DNA of 39,334 nt from DASZMJ01 sp035551935 (GTDB taxonomy: Bacteria; Planctomycetota; Planctomycetia; Isosphaerales; Isosphaeraceae): assembly GCA_035551935.1 (NCBI GenBank), contig DASZMJ010000196.1:1-39334 (forward strand), given 5' to 3'. The notes below the pieces were generated by a model, which saw nothing but the letters and a program-made list of their open reading frames with translations, did no database searches and was not told the DNA's origin. Position 1 is the first letter of the stretch. Each line of letters starts with the position of its first letter. Of this stretch, positions 8,388 to 17,336 are shown one piece after another. A program made the position numbers and the translations under genes.

Positions 8388-10205
8388 TTAATCGTTCAGG
8401 ATCTGGAAGGCCGGTCGGAAGCCTGGTTCGGCGACGGGGACGGGGACAGCCTCGTCGATCGGGCCGACGTTGGGGGCCGGGCTGGGCCGGGTGCGGGGGA
8501 CGGAGAGGTTGAGGCGCGGGGCGCGGTCGCGGGACTTGCCGAGGGCCTCGGCGCGGTCGGCCAGGCGGGCGACCCAGGCGTCGCCCCGCTGCGGGTCGGC
8601 GACGAGGACGGGCCCATTCGCCCCGGCCTCCCAGCGGCCCAGCGGCTCGGCCTTCGACCGCCGCAGGAAGGCGAGGATGTCGCGCGCCCGCGCGGGCTGG
8701 CCGCGGCCGAGCAGGAGCTGGGCGCGGAGGCCGAGCAGTCGGCAGCGCTCGTCGGGCCCCTGAGCGCGGGTTTCGACGGCCGCCAGTGCGGCCAGGGCGG
8801 CGGGGTAATCGTCGTCGAGCGCGGCGAAGAGGACGCGGGCCTCGTCGCGGAGGGCGCGGAGGCCCGCGTCGCCGGTCGACTCGGGCGGGTCGCTGAGCTT
8901 GCGGCCGAGCTTCACGAGCCGACGGAGGCGGATCAGGTTCCAGTCCGGGAGGTTGCGCGGCTCCTCGCCCGGTACGGGCAGGATGGTCGCTCGACCGGCG
9001 CCGGTCGGGTCGGGATAGGTCTCGCGGAGCAAGGCCCGGGTCGCGCCCAGGACGGCGGCGAGCCAGGCGCGCCGGGTCGCGTCGTCGGGGGCGATCGGCG
9101 TCGGGACGTCGTCGCCAGCGTCCGGCGCGAGGAGGGCCGGGAGGCCGTCGGGCCCGAACCGCAAGGCCAGGCGGCGGCCGTCCGGCGCGACGGCGACGGC
9201 CCCGCCGGGCGCGGGGTCGAGCGGGCCGCTCGTCCAGTGGGTCGGATTCGGCCCGGGCCGGATCCGACGGGCCTGCGACGGCTCCCCCTCCACGTCCTGG
9301 ACGACGAACCAATCCTTGAGCTGGCGATCGGCCGCGACCCAGGTGCCCCGGATCGTCTTCGGGCGCGGGAATCGCTGGGGGACCAGCGCGAGGACCGGCT
9401 GCAAGAACTGATGGCCGTCGATCGTCAGGCGCGACAGGTCGACCTGCCGGGTCGGCCCCCCCTGGGCGGTCACGAGCAACAGCGCGCGGCCGTCGGCCGC
9501 CCAGATCGGCGGATGCAACAGCCGTGCGACCTCGACCAGCCGCCGGGGCGTCCCGAGGTCGCGATCGACCTTTTCGATCGTCGCCGGCGCGCCGCCGCGA
9601 AAGAAGGCCAGGGCCGACCCGTCGGGGCTCCACGACGGCCAGGTCGCCTCCTCGAACCGCCCCAGCCGCTTGCCGTCGGCGACCAGGAGGATGTCCAGCG
9701 CCCTCGGCCGGAGCCTCGGCGTCGCCAGCAACGTGCCGTCGGGGCTCCAGTCCAGGGTCAGCGCAGGGACCCGCCCCGCGTCCTCACCGGGGCCGTCGAG
9801 CTCTTCCGAGGCAAGCACGCGACGGCGATCGACCCCCTCCTGCACGACGATCTCGAACCGCACTCGACCTCGGTCGCCGGGGACGAGCCGGCCGAAGGCG
9901 ACCGCGGTGCCGTCGGGCTTCCAGGCCGGCGCCGTCAAGGGCCCCTGCGCGCGTTCGAGCAAGACTGCGGAGCCGTCGTCGGCGCGGGCGGCCCAAAGGT
10001 TCGTCGGCCCGACGGCCGGGCCGGGCTCGCCCCGGGGCGTCGGGTCATCGCCGAGGAGCCAGCCCCGGCACGCGGCCCGGTCGCTCGGCCGCGCGGGCAG
10101 GGTGACGGCCACCCAATCGCCCCCCGGCGACCAGGCCAATGGCCACGATTCGGCACCCGGGCCCGCCCCCAGGCCCAACACCGCCACGACCGCCGCCCAT
10201 CCCAT
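8388..10205 (-). CDS. Secreted WD40/TolB-like beta-propeller protein with helical C-terminus
   Basis: The 605-residue product starts with a short hydrophobic export segment (MGWAAVVAVLGLGAGPGAES). It then shows repeated propeller blades of the TolB/PD40 type: LAWSPGGDWVAV, PAWKPDGTAVAFG, LDWSPDGTLLATP, PSWSPDGSALAFF, PIWAADGRALLLV and VAVAPDGRRLALR (about residues 20-370). The C-terminal part (about 380-560) is Ala/Leu/Arg-rich and helical, followed by a Pro-rich tail. No catalytic motif is evident and the function is unknown; such propellers usually mediate protein contacts. The start at 10205 was chosen because the signal segment begins there. It stands alone, convergent with ApbE and divergent from the small lipoprotein. 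Confidence 0.72.
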   Translation of the reverse strand: MGWAAVVAVLGLGAGPGAESWPLAWSPGGDWVAVTLPARPSDRAACRGWLLGDDPTPRGEPGPAVGPTNLWAARADDGSAVLLERAQGPLTAPAWKPDGTAVAFGRLVPGDRGRVRFEIVVQEGVDRRRVLASEELDGPGEDAGRVPALTLDWSPDGTLLATPRLRPRALDILLVADGKRLGRFEEATWPSWSPDGSALAFFRGGAPATIEKVDRDLGTPRRLVEVARLLHPPIWAADGRALLLVTAQGGPTRQVDLSRLTIDGHQFLQPVLALVPQRFPRPKTIRGTWVAADRQLKDWFVVQDVEGEPSQARRIRPGPNPTHWTSGPLDPAPGGAVAVAPDGRRLALRFGPDGLPALLAPDAGDDVPTPIAPDDATRRAWLAAVLGATRALLRETYPDPTGAGRATILPVPGEEPRNLPDWNLIRLRRLVKLGRKLSDPPESTGDAGLRALRDEARVLFAALDDDYPAALAALAAVETRAQGPDERCRLLGLRAQLLLGRGQPARARDILAFLRRSKAEPLGRWEAGANGPVLVADPQRGDAWVARLADRAEALGKSRDRAPRLNLSVPRTRPSPAPNVGPIDEAVPVPVAEPGFRPAFQILND

Positions 10206-10299
10206 CGCGCGCCCCCCAGGGCCGGCCGATCCACTGCCGATCGCATCCCCTGCCAGTATAGATTCCCCGCCTTCCCCGCGATACGGGTCCGGTCCGGGC

Positions 10300-10328
10300 T
10301 TGACCGGGGGCCGGGCGTATTGTATCGA
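10300..10328 (+). promoter_or_regulatory. Candidate promoter for the small lipoprotein
   Basis: TTGACC at 10300-10305 and TATCGA at 10323-10328 are 17 bases apart, 65 bases before the start codon. The spacing is ideal and the -35 box matches five of six consensus positions. Confidence 0.45.
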
Positions 10329-10393
10329 GACGGGCCACATCTCAGGCCACGTCCCTGCGCTCGCTCCCGAACCCGTCCCCGAAAGGAGGGCCC

Positions 10394-10615
10394 ATGAGCC
10401 GGCCCATCGTCGCCTTGTTGCTGATCGGCGCCGCCCTGGCGGGCTGCGCCCAGTCGATACCTCGCGAGAAGTACGCGGCGCCCTGGAAGAAGGTCGCCAA
10501 GGGGGTCGAGAAGTCGATCGCCGACAGCGAACGCCGCGAAGGGGCCGAGGAAGAGGAGCACGTCCCCGAGAAGGACGGCGACGGCTTCCGCCAGCAAGGG
10601 ACTCAGGTCCGCTGA
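10394..10615 (+). CDS. Small lipoprotein of unknown function
   Basis: The 73-residue product has a lipoprotein signal (MSRPIVALLLIGAALAGC) with lipobox LAGC, so Cys-18 should be lipidated. The mature part is short, charged and Glu/Lys-rich (EGAEEEEH), probably disordered. A very strong ribosome site (AGGAGG, a few bases before ATG) supports it as a real gene. It overlaps the end of the convergent NCS1 transporter gene by 13 bases. I recognise no family. Confidence 0.72.
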   Translation: MSRPIVALLLIGAALAGCAQSIPREKYAAPWKKVAKGVEKSIADSERREGAEEEEHVPEKDGDGFRQQGTQVR

Positions 10616-12210
10616 CCGGCCCCCACCTCCCGCGCCGGCGCCTCCGGGAGCGGGATCGGCCGCGATTCGAGCCGGAGCAAGGCGAGCAGGCCGTACGTCG
10701 CGAAGGCCGCGAGGAAGGCGAGGACCGCCGCGGGCTGGACGTCCTGGAACCGCTCGGGGCGCGTCAGGCGGCCGAGTAGCGGGAGCAGGCCGACGCCGAG
10801 GCCGACGAGCCAGGCCGCCACGCCGGGCACGTTCACCCCGCGTCTTGGGCCCGGCCAGGCCCGGCGATGTCGCAGCGCATCGGCCGCCAGCGCCCCGACG
10901 ACCGGCGCGAAGACGGCCCCCATGGCCGTGAAGATTTCCTCCAGGTGAGAGGTCACGCCCGAGGCGATCAGCAGGAACCCCGCCAGGGCGCCGAGGAAGG
11001 TCCAGGCCCAGCGCGAGGGCCGCGGCCCGATCGCCGCGAACCGCTGGCCGTAACTCCAGGCCGCGTAGACGGCCGGCGCCATCGAGCCGAGGCCGAAGAG
11101 GAGCATCATCGCCCCGCCGATCCGGCCGCCGATGCTCGCCTCCAGGACGTGGCCGTAGGTGAACCGGGAATCGCCCAGGGCGCGGATCGCGCGGCGGGCC
11201 TCGTCTCGTTGCGCGGCCAGCACCTCCGTCGGGTCGTCCACGCCGCGGATGCGGGGCCGGCGGAGCGAGGCGTCGAGTTGCTCCTGGGCCGTCAGCTCCG
11301 CGCGAAAGCCCGGCCCGCGGCCGGCGGCGACGGCGATCGTCATCAGCGCCAACGTCGCGACGATCGCCGGGGTGAAGCCGACGCCGATCAGGCCGCCGAG
11401 CCGGACGTCGCGGGCCTCGCGGCTGGCGGCGCCCCAGTCGACGGCGATCAGGCCGGTCGTCGCCGTGAAGCCGAAGACGAGCTGGATCATCGTCGCGAAC
11501 GCCCGCGGCCCGCCCCGGACGATCGGCTCGGCGGTGCGCGGGTCGTAGGGCAGGGGGAAGGGGATCGCGACCCCCGAGGCCAGGCCCGCCAGCGCCCAGA
11601 TCATGGTGGCGGCCAGCATCGCGGCCAGGAAGACCGGGTAGACGTGCATCAAGGCGCCGATCCAGCGCATGAACACGTGGCCCACCGGCGCGATCGCCGC
11701 GCACCAGCACGCGGCCGTGACCAGGAACAGCGAGCCCGGCGTGCTCCAGCCGCGATAGACGAGGGGCCGCAACGCCTCCGGGGCGATCAGGCCGGCCGCG
11801 ACCAGCCCGCGCAGGCAGAAGTCGGTCGCATAGGCCGTCGCCACCGCGAACCAAACGACCTGGCCGAGCCCGAGCACCACGCCCGGCAGCCACGTCGACC
11901 CGCGCGCCCCGAAGGTGCTCGACGCCACGACCGCCAGCGGCCGGCCCGTCTTCAGGCCGAGCATCGCGGGCGCGTAGAACAGGAACAGGTAGCCGAGCAG
12001 GCCCGCCGTCGCGGCCCCCGAGACCGCCATCGGCAAGCCGCCGATGGTCAGGGTCCGCCGGGCGAGCTGGTCGAAGAAGACGATCCAGAGGAACAGGCCG
12101 ATGTAGTGCGGCGCGATGCCGTACTGCCACGACTTCCGCCCCGTCGGCTCCGCCTCCAAGGCGGCCCGGAGCGGGGCCGACAGCCCGGGTCCCGGCGATT
12201 CGTCGGTCAT
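10603..12210 (-). CDS. NCS1-family (cytosine/purine permease-like) transporter
   Basis: The 535-residue product is a polytopic membrane protein with about 12 hydrophobic segments. Features of the nucleobase:cation symporter-1 family include SSTFGARGSTWLPGVVLG before GQVVWFAVAT (compare the RxxFG region and following tryptophan-rich helix of CodB-type permeases) and TGLIAVDWGAASREARD in the middle, where this family has its conserved aspartate-tryptophan motif. A charged hydrophilic insert (about residues 305-365) separates two helices, longer than usual for the family. It starts 16 bases after the MFS gene on the same strand, so the two are probably co-transcribed. Substrate cannot be read from sequence; nucleobases, allantoin or vitamins are known for the family. 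Confidence 0.72.
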   Translation of the reverse strand: MTDESPGPGLSAPLRAALEAEPTGRKSWQYGIAPHYIGLFLWIVFFDQLARRTLTIGGLPMAVSGAATAGLLGYLFLFYAPAMLGLKTGRPLAVVASSTFGARGSTWLPGVVLGLGQVVWFAVATAYATDFCLRGLVAAGLIAPEALRPLVYRGWSTPGSLFLVTAACWCAAIAPVGHVFMRWIGALMHVYPVFLAAMLAATMIWALAGLASGVAIPFPLPYDPRTAEPIVRGGPRAFATMIQLVFGFTATTGLIAVDWGAASREARDVRLGGLIGVGFTPAIVATLALMTIAVAAGRGPGFRAELTAQEQLDASLRRPRIRGVDDPTEVLAAQRDEARRAIRALGDSRFTYGHVLEASIGGRIGGAMMLLFGLGSMAPAVYAAWSYGQRFAAIGPRPSRWAWTFLGALAGFLLIASGVTSHLEEIFTAMGAVFAPVVGALAADALRHRRAWPGPRRGVNVPGVAAWLVGLGVGLLPLLGRLTRPERFQDVQPAAVLAFLAAFATYGLLALLRLESRPIPLPEAPAREVGAGQRT

Positions 12211-12226
12211 CGTCGCGCCGGCCTCG

Positions 12227-13636
12227 TCAGTAGTCCGACGCCAGCTCGGCCGGCGAGAGTTCGTTGTCCTCGGACTTCAGGACTTCCGGCCTGTAGCCGC
12301 CGCGCGAGCGGTCGTAGAGCGCGATGCCGCCGAAGATGACGACCAAGACCACCGGCAGGGCCGAGACGTAGCGGAACGACCATTTCGCCCCCTCCTTCTG
12401 CGCCTCGAGCACCGCGACCTGCTGCGACTCCGGCAGGGCCTTCACCGGGCCAGGATCGATGACCCCCTTGACGACGACCCGGTCGCGCACGTCGGCCGGG
12501 ATGTTCTCGAGGGTGATCCGGTCGTTGATCCCCCCCATGAACGGTTGGACGACGCCGATGGCCAGGTTCCCGACGCACCCCATCAGGCCGAGCAGGAACG
12601 CCCCGCCTCGCGGGAACCGCTCAGCGGTCACGCCGAGCATCGTCGGCCAGAAGTAGACGATGCCCAGGCCGTAGATCGTCGCGGCGGCGATCGCCGTCGG
12701 GAAGTTGTAGGCGAAGCTCAGGGCATAGAGCCCGATCGCCGACAGGACCGACGAGCCGACGAGCATACCGACCGGCGAAAGCCGGTGCGCGATCGGCCCG
12801 GCGAAGTGCCGGAGTGTGAACATCATGGCACTTGTATAGATCAAAATAAAGGTGCCGTTCATGCCGGCGGTCTTCTCGAGCACGAGGCTCTGCATCCCCT
12901 GCGGCGCCAGCTCGGTCGAGGCCGTCAGGAGCATGCAGAAGGCCCAGAGCAGGAACATCGGCCGCAGGGCCTGGCCCAGCATCTCGCTCGTCGAGACGCC
13001 CGAGGCCACGCGCTCGGTGACGGGGAAGGTCTCGGTGAAGAACAGCACGCCGTAGACGATCGTCGGGATCAGGATCAGGACCATCTTGACCTGCCAGCCG
13101 AAGATCGTCGCGGCGGTCGTCGTGCCCGCCCCGCCCAGCCCGAGGCCGAGGGCCTTGGTGATGACGACCGAGAGCACGCCGCCGATCATCAGGCCGCCCG
13201 GCCACCAGGCGTGCAGGACGTTGAGCATATGCGTCTTTTTCGTCGGGTAGATCGTCGCCGCCAGGGGGTTGATGCCGATCTCGACGAACCCGTTGGCGCT
13301 GCCGACGAGGAAGGTCGCGACGCAGAGCAGGCCGAACGGGGCGAGGCCCATCCCCGACAGGTACGGTGTGGCCATCGTCATGACTGTGCCGACGAGGTGG
13401 CACAGGAAGGCCAGGCCGAGCATCTTCTTCATGCCGAAGAAGTCGACGATGAACGAGCCGACGGCCATCGAGCAGGCCATCCCCCAGAAGGCCAGGCCGC
13501 CGATGAAGCCCAGTTGCGTGGCGCTCAGCTTGAACGAGTGGCCCCAGGCCGGCAGCACGTCCTGGCGGATCACGAACGAGAAGGCCGAGGCGATCAGCGA
13601 GATGCAACTGGCGATGAACAGGCGGCGCGGGTTCAT
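12227..13636 (-). CDS. Major facilitator superfamily transporter
   Basis: The 469-residue product has about 12 transmembrane segments and the two-bundle layout of the MFS. It begins MNPRRLFIASCISLIASAFSF and contains VDFFGMKKML at the loop between helices 2 and 3, and NGFVEIGINPLAATIYP, which recalls sugar:proton symporters of the FucP type. Between the last two helices is a hydrophilic insert (about 395-435) containing NIPADVRDRVV and ALPESQQVAVLEAQ, which is unusual. ATG 13636 follows a CCGGAG ribosome site. The NCS1 gene follows after 16 bases, suggesting one operon. The substrate is unknown. Confidence 0.85.
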   Translation of the reverse strand: MNPRRLFIASCISLIASAFSFVIRQDVLPAWGHSFKLSATQLGFIGGLAFWGMACSMAVGSFIVDFFGMKKMLGLAFLCHLVGTVMTMATPYLSGMGLAPFGLLCVATFLVGSANGFVEIGINPLAATIYPTKKTHMLNVLHAWWPGGLMIGGVLSVVITKALGLGLGGAGTTTAATIFGWQVKMVLILIPTIVYGVLFFTETFPVTERVASGVSTSEMLGQALRPMFLLWAFCMLLTASTELAPQGMQSLVLEKTAGMNGTFILIYTSAMMFTLRHFAGPIAHRLSPVGMLVGSSVLSAIGLYALSFAYNFPTAIAAATIYGLGIVYFWPTMLGVTAERFPRGGAFLLGLMGCVGNLAIGVVQPFMGGINDRITLENIPADVRDRVVVKGVIDPGPVKALPESQQVAVLEAQKEGAKWSFRYVSALPVVLVVIFGGIALYDRSRGGYRPEVLKSEDNELSPAELASDY

Positions 13637-13700
13637 GCGCGGTCTCCGGGCTCGACCCGATCTTCGGGGGGACGGTCTGGTTCGGCGATGGGGACGTTCC

Positions 13701-13729
13701 TCTATACACGACCCGGCGCCTCGACGCAA
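13701..13729 (-). promoter_or_regulatory. Candidate promoter for the MFS-NCS1 operon
   Basis: On the minus strand, TTGCGT (13724-13729) and TATAGA (13701-13706) are separated by 17 bases and end about 65 bases before the MFS start. Spacing and the -10 match are good for a housekeeping sigma factor. Confidence 0.5.
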
Positions 13730-13906
13730 CCGGCCACAATCGCCGAACTTCGACGGATCGGCGGGCGGCGACGGCGGCCGCCGTCCTACAATAAGGTCAA
13801 GCCACACGGCGCGACGTGCCGAGAACAAGTCGGGGACCCGAGCCGTCGGCGCGGAGCGCCAGGGCGCGGGTCCGTCTTCCGAAGCGAAGCGCGGAGGCGC
13901 CGGCCG

Positions 13907-14668
13907 ATGACCGCAAGGATGCCCGCGGCCCGATCCCGTTGTCTCCCCGCCGCGCTCCTGGCGGTCCACCTGGCCGGCTGTGGCACCCTGGGCGCGCGGC
14001 ACGAGGAGAACCGGATCGAGCAGCCGGGCATCATCGACCCCCACCAGCCCAAAGAGCTCGAGATGTCGGCCCTGCCGGCCTACCGGGTTGAGCCCCCCGA
14101 CGAGCTCGAGATCAGCATCCGACCCGCCGTCCTGGACCTGCCCTCGACGAACAACCTGATCGTCCAGCCCGACGGCACCATCGACCTCGGCTTCGCCGGC
14201 GACATCTTCGTCACCGGCCTGACCCTCGCCGAGATCGAGGTGAAGATCGCCCATCACCTCCGCGCCCTCACCGCCAACGAGCGTCGCTCCCCGCCCCCGC
14301 GCCGCGGCCAAACCGCCGGTTCCGCCCCCGAGCCGATCCGGGTCGCGGCCCGGCTCATCAACGGCTCGCAGAGCAAGGTCTATTACGTCCTGGGCGCCGT
14401 CACGACGCAGGGCAAGTTCCCCAGCACCGGCAACGAGACCGTGCTCGACGTGATCCTCACGGCCGGCCTCCGCAGCAACAACGTGGTCGAGAAGGCTTAC
14501 CTCGTCCGCCCCAAGCCCCACGGCGGCCCGCCGAACATCCTGCGGATCGACTGGGACGCTATCACCAAGTGCGGCGACACCCTGACGAACTATCAGGTCC
14601 TCCCCGGCGACCGGATCATCGTCCCCGGCCGGCGTCTCCGCGGCCTCGCGGCGTTGCTCGGCGGCTGA
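13907..14668 (+). CDS. Polysaccharide export lipoprotein (Wza-like, Poly_export + SLBB)
   Basis: The 253-residue product has a lipoprotein signal ending in the lipobox LAGC. A Poly_export domain follows (about 55-130: YRVEPPDELEISI, VQPDGTIDLGFAG, LTLAEIEVKIAHHL), then an SLBB-like domain (about 145-245: VYYVLGAVTTQGKFP, ETVLDVILTAGLR, YQVLPGDRIIVPG). Wza-type proteins form the outer-membrane channel for exopolysaccharide. ATG 13907 has GGAGG upstream. It is shorter than classical Wza and lacks the C-terminal amphipathic helix. No tyrosine kinase or glycosyltransferase lies directly beside it, although an FkbM methyltransferase is 2.7 kb away. Its stop codon directly abuts the stop of the convergent TPR gene. 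Confidence 0.85.
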   Translation: MTARMPAARSRCLPAALLAVHLAGCGTLGARHEENRIEQPGIIDPHQPKELEMSALPAYRVEPPDELEISIRPAVLDLPSTNNLIVQPDGTIDLGFAGDIFVTGLTLAEIEVKIAHHLRALTANERRSPPPRRGQTAGSAPEPIRVAARLINGSQSKVYYVLGAVTTQGKFPSTGNETVLDVILTAGLRSNNVVEKAYLVRPKPHGGPPNILRIDWDAITKCGDTLTNYQVLPGDRIIVPGRRLRGLAALLGG

Positions 14669-16714
14669 TCAACGGGCGCCCAGGCCCGTCGTCGGCGGCT
14701 CGGGCTCGGGCAGGGTATCGAGGTGGACAAGCAGGCCGCGGGCGAGGTCGGTGACGATTGAGCGCCGTGTCGCGTGGCCGCGGACCCATCGCAGGTGGGC
14801 GATGGCGCCGTCGCGGTCGTGGGACTGGAGCAGGTCGAGCGCGACGAGGACGTGGGCCTCGCTGCGCTGGTCGAAGTCGCGGGCCGATTCGAGCAGCCAG
14901 CGGACGTCGCGGTCGCGCTTCAGGTACGAGATCGCGGGGGCGGGCCAGGCGGCCGGGTCGGCGTTGGCGGCGGCCTCGGCCAGGAAGTCGCGGGCCTCGC
15001 GCTCGCGGCCGGCGCGGCGGGCGCCGAGGGCGCCGAGCAGGGCCATGTGGGGCGCGTTCGGGTCGCGGCCGCCTTCGAGGTCGATGTAGGCGCGGGCGTC
15101 GACGTCGGCGCCGTCGAGGCCGGCGGCGAGCATCGTCCAACCCCGCGCCGCGTAGACGTCGGCTCGGCGCGGGTCGATCTTCAACGCCGCCGAGTAGTCG
15201 GCGATCGCGCCCTTCCAGTCGCCGAGCGCCCGCCGGAGGTGCCCGCGCGCGGCGAGCAGGTCGGCGTCGGCGGGCTTGAGCAGGATGGCTGCGTCGAGGT
15301 CCTTGATCGCCTCGTCGTACTTGCCCGCGTCGCCGAGGACCTTCGCCAGGGTGACCCGCGCGGCGAGCCCGTCCGGGTCGAGGAGCACGGCGATTTCGAG
15401 GTCTTCCATGGCCTTTTCGTACCGGCCGAGCCTGGCCAGAGCCTCGCCGCGATGCCGGCGCGCCGTCGCGTCCTTGGGGTCGAGCTCGATCGCCGCGTCG
15501 AGCTCGACCACCGCGCGCTCGTATTGCTCCAGCGCCAGGGCCGCCGCGCCCTTCGTGGAGAGGGTCCCGGCGCTCGGCGGCGCGAGCTTCAGCGCCGCGT
15601 CGCAGTCCGCCAGCGCCATCTCGAACTTGCCGAGCCCGAGGAACGCCGCCGCGCGGTTCTTGAAGCTCCCGGCGCGCTTCGGGTCGAGCCGGATCGCCTC
15701 GTCGAGCACCTTGACCGCCTCCTCGTAACGCCCGAGCCGGACGAGGACGCCCCCCTTGTCCTTGCGGGCCTCGGCGCTCGACGGCTTCGCCTTGATCCAG
15801 GCGTCGAAGTCCTTCAATGCGTCCTCGTTGCGGCCGAGCCGCGCGTCGAGGACGCCGATCAGCTCATATCCCTTGTCGAAGGTCGGGTCGAGTTTCAAGG
15901 CTGCCTCGAAGTCGCGCCGCGCCTCGCCGATCCTCCCGAGGTCCGCCAGAGCAGCCCCCCGGCCGCCGAGGGCGCGGGAGTGTCGGGGGTCGATCGCGAT
16001 CGCCGCGTTAAAGTCGGCGAGGGCCTGGTCGAACTTGCCGAGAAACGCGTGGGCCGTCCCCCGCCCGCTGTAGGCGTTCGCGTCCTCCTTTGGGGCGATG
16101 GAGAGCGCGGCGTCGAACTGGGCGATCGCCTCGTCGTAACGGCCCCACGCGAGGTAGACCTGGCCGGCGCCGTCGTGGGCGCCGGCCTTGCCGAGGCGTT
16201 TTTCCTTGTTCATCATCGGCGAGACATCGAACCCCATGCCGAGCCCGACCCCGATTCCTGCGCCCGGCCCATAGCCGCCACCGCCGCCCAGGAATCCCGG
16301 GGCGCCGTACAAGGCGATCGCCCGCTGGAAGTCGCTCAACGCCTGGTCATAACGGCCGTACATGAGGTGGATGATGCCGCGATCGGTGTACGGGCCGGGG
16401 ATCGTCGGATTGTAGCGCATGACCCATTCGTATTCGGGCAGGGCCCGCATCGGGTCGTTCTTGCGGATGTAGATGTTCGCCCGCTTGATGCGGACTTCCA
16501 GGTCGCGGGGCTGGCGCTTGAGGATCTCGTCGAAGTAGGGGAGCGCGTCGGCGTACCGACTTTGCTTGTAGAGCGCGAGGGCGTCGAAGCGGAGGCGGTT
16601 CGAGAGCATCTCGCGCGGGTCGTGCAACGTCGGCGACTGGGCCCGAGCCGGGGGAGTTGCCAGGCCGAAGGCGGTCGCCAGGAGCAAACCGAGCACAACC
16701 CGCGCCGAGCGCAT
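14669..16714 (-). CDS. Exported tetratricopeptide repeat protein
   Basis: The 681-residue product has a Sec signal peptide (MRSARVVLGLLLATAFGLATPPARA) and about a dozen TPR units through residue 530, with repeated AL..D...A..LDP.. patterns such as YDEAIAQFDAALSIAP and DEAIKDLDAAILLKP. A glycine-rich insert (about 138-165: FLGGGGGYGPGAGIGVGLGMG) interrupts the TPR array between the third and fourth units. The C-terminal 150 residues are helical without clear TPRs. TPR arrays are protein-interaction scaffolds; the partner is unknown. The gene ends exactly where the convergent polysaccharide export gene ends, the two stops together forming TGATCA. Confidence 0.85.
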   Translation of the reverse strand: MRSARVVLGLLLATAFGLATPPARAQSPTLHDPREMLSNRLRFDALALYKQSRYADALPYFDEILKRQPRDLEVRIKRANIYIRKNDPMRALPEYEWVMRYNPTIPGPYTDRGIIHLMYGRYDQALSDFQRAIALYGAPGFLGGGGGYGPGAGIGVGLGMGFDVSPMMNKEKRLGKAGAHDGAGQVYLAWGRYDEAIAQFDAALSIAPKEDANAYSGRGTAHAFLGKFDQALADFNAAIAIDPRHSRALGGRGAALADLGRIGEARRDFEAALKLDPTFDKGYELIGVLDARLGRNEDALKDFDAWIKAKPSSAEARKDKGGVLVRLGRYEEAVKVLDEAIRLDPKRAGSFKNRAAAFLGLGKFEMALADCDAALKLAPPSAGTLSTKGAAALALEQYERAVVELDAAIELDPKDATARRHRGEALARLGRYEKAMEDLEIAVLLDPDGLAARVTLAKVLGDAGKYDEAIKDLDAAILLKPADADLLAARGHLRRALGDWKGAIADYSAALKIDPRRADVYAARGWTMLAAGLDGADVDARAYIDLEGGRDPNAPHMALLGALGARRAGREREARDFLAEAAANADPAAWPAPAISYLKRDRDVRWLLESARDFDQRSEAHVLVALDLLQSHDRDGAIAHLRWVRGHATRRSIVTDLARGLLVHLDTLPEPEPPTTGLGAR

Positions 16715-16792
16715 CGTCCGACCCTCCGGCCATTTTGCCGACGGGGCGTCATCTCCCCTTGGTTACGAAGTCGTCCGCCGATCCGTTCGCGG

Positions 16793-17188
16793 TCAAGCCC
16801 CGGCCAGGTCGCGATCGCATTCTGATTCGGGGGTTGACGGGCCGGCCGGTTCCTCGCGTGGTGCGGGACTTGGGGGTCGTCGGCGATCTCCCGGAATCGC
16901 GGGGAGGCGATACACCAGGTAGACCGCCATCCAAGTGAATAGGAATCCGAGCAGGAACCACCTCAGCGGGTTCCGCCCGCGACGTTGGGCGATACGTGCG
17001 GACACGAGGCCGAACGAGATCAGGAGCGATCCCATGCCGATCATGAAGTCGATCGCAACCTTGTCATTCCGCCTTTGTACGACATCCCCGATGACGATCG
17101 CCCGCGCGAGCGCGAGGCACGAAGTCACGAACACGAGGAGGAGCATCAGGTCGCCCAGGCGGATCCTGCGGGTTCGGCGGCCATCCAT
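16793..17188 (-). CDS. Small membrane protein of unknown function
   Basis: The 131-residue product has about three to four hydrophobic helices: DLMLLLVFVTSCLALARAIVI, AIDFMIGMGSLLISFGLVSA and LRWFLLGFLFTWMAVYLVY. It starts with a basic segment (MDGRRTRRIRLGD) and ends in a Pro/Glu/Asp-rich cytoplasmic-type tail. ATG 17188 was chosen because the upstream extension is basic and low-complexity. I recognise no family. It lies upstream of the TPR gene on the same strand, 78 bases apart, and may be co-transcribed. Confidence 0.55.
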   Translation of the reverse strand: MDGRRTRRIRLGDLMLLLVFVTSCLALARAIVIGDVVQRRNDKVAIDFMIGMGSLLISFGLVSARIAQRRGRNPLRWFLLGFLFTWMAVYLVYRLPAIPGDRRRPPSPAPREEPAGPSTPESECDRDLAGA

Positions 17189-17238
17189 CCGCGACGTGCT
17201 CCGAGGTTTTTCCCGGGCGTGACCGGGGGCTTTTCCGA

Positions 17239-17267
17239 TTGACGGGGATCGGTCCTCGGGATAATGT
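17239..17267 (+). promoter_or_regulatory. Candidate promoter for the FkbM methyltransferase
   Basis: TTGACG at 17239-17244 is followed after 17 bases by TAATGT (17262-17267), or after 15 bases by the better hexamer GATAAT (17260-17265). It lies about 70 bases before the start. Confidence 0.5.
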
Positions 17268-17336
17268 CGGCCGCCCTTCTCCCGAGGCGGCATTGGCCCC
17301 GATTCCCGACGGCTGGCGATGGCGAGGAGACCGCCG

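Noticed and set aside
13677..13696. 20-base stretch matching 8423-8442 at 19 positions
   Set aside because: One copy is coding and the other intergenic; the match is short, GC-rich and does not extend, so chance is likely.
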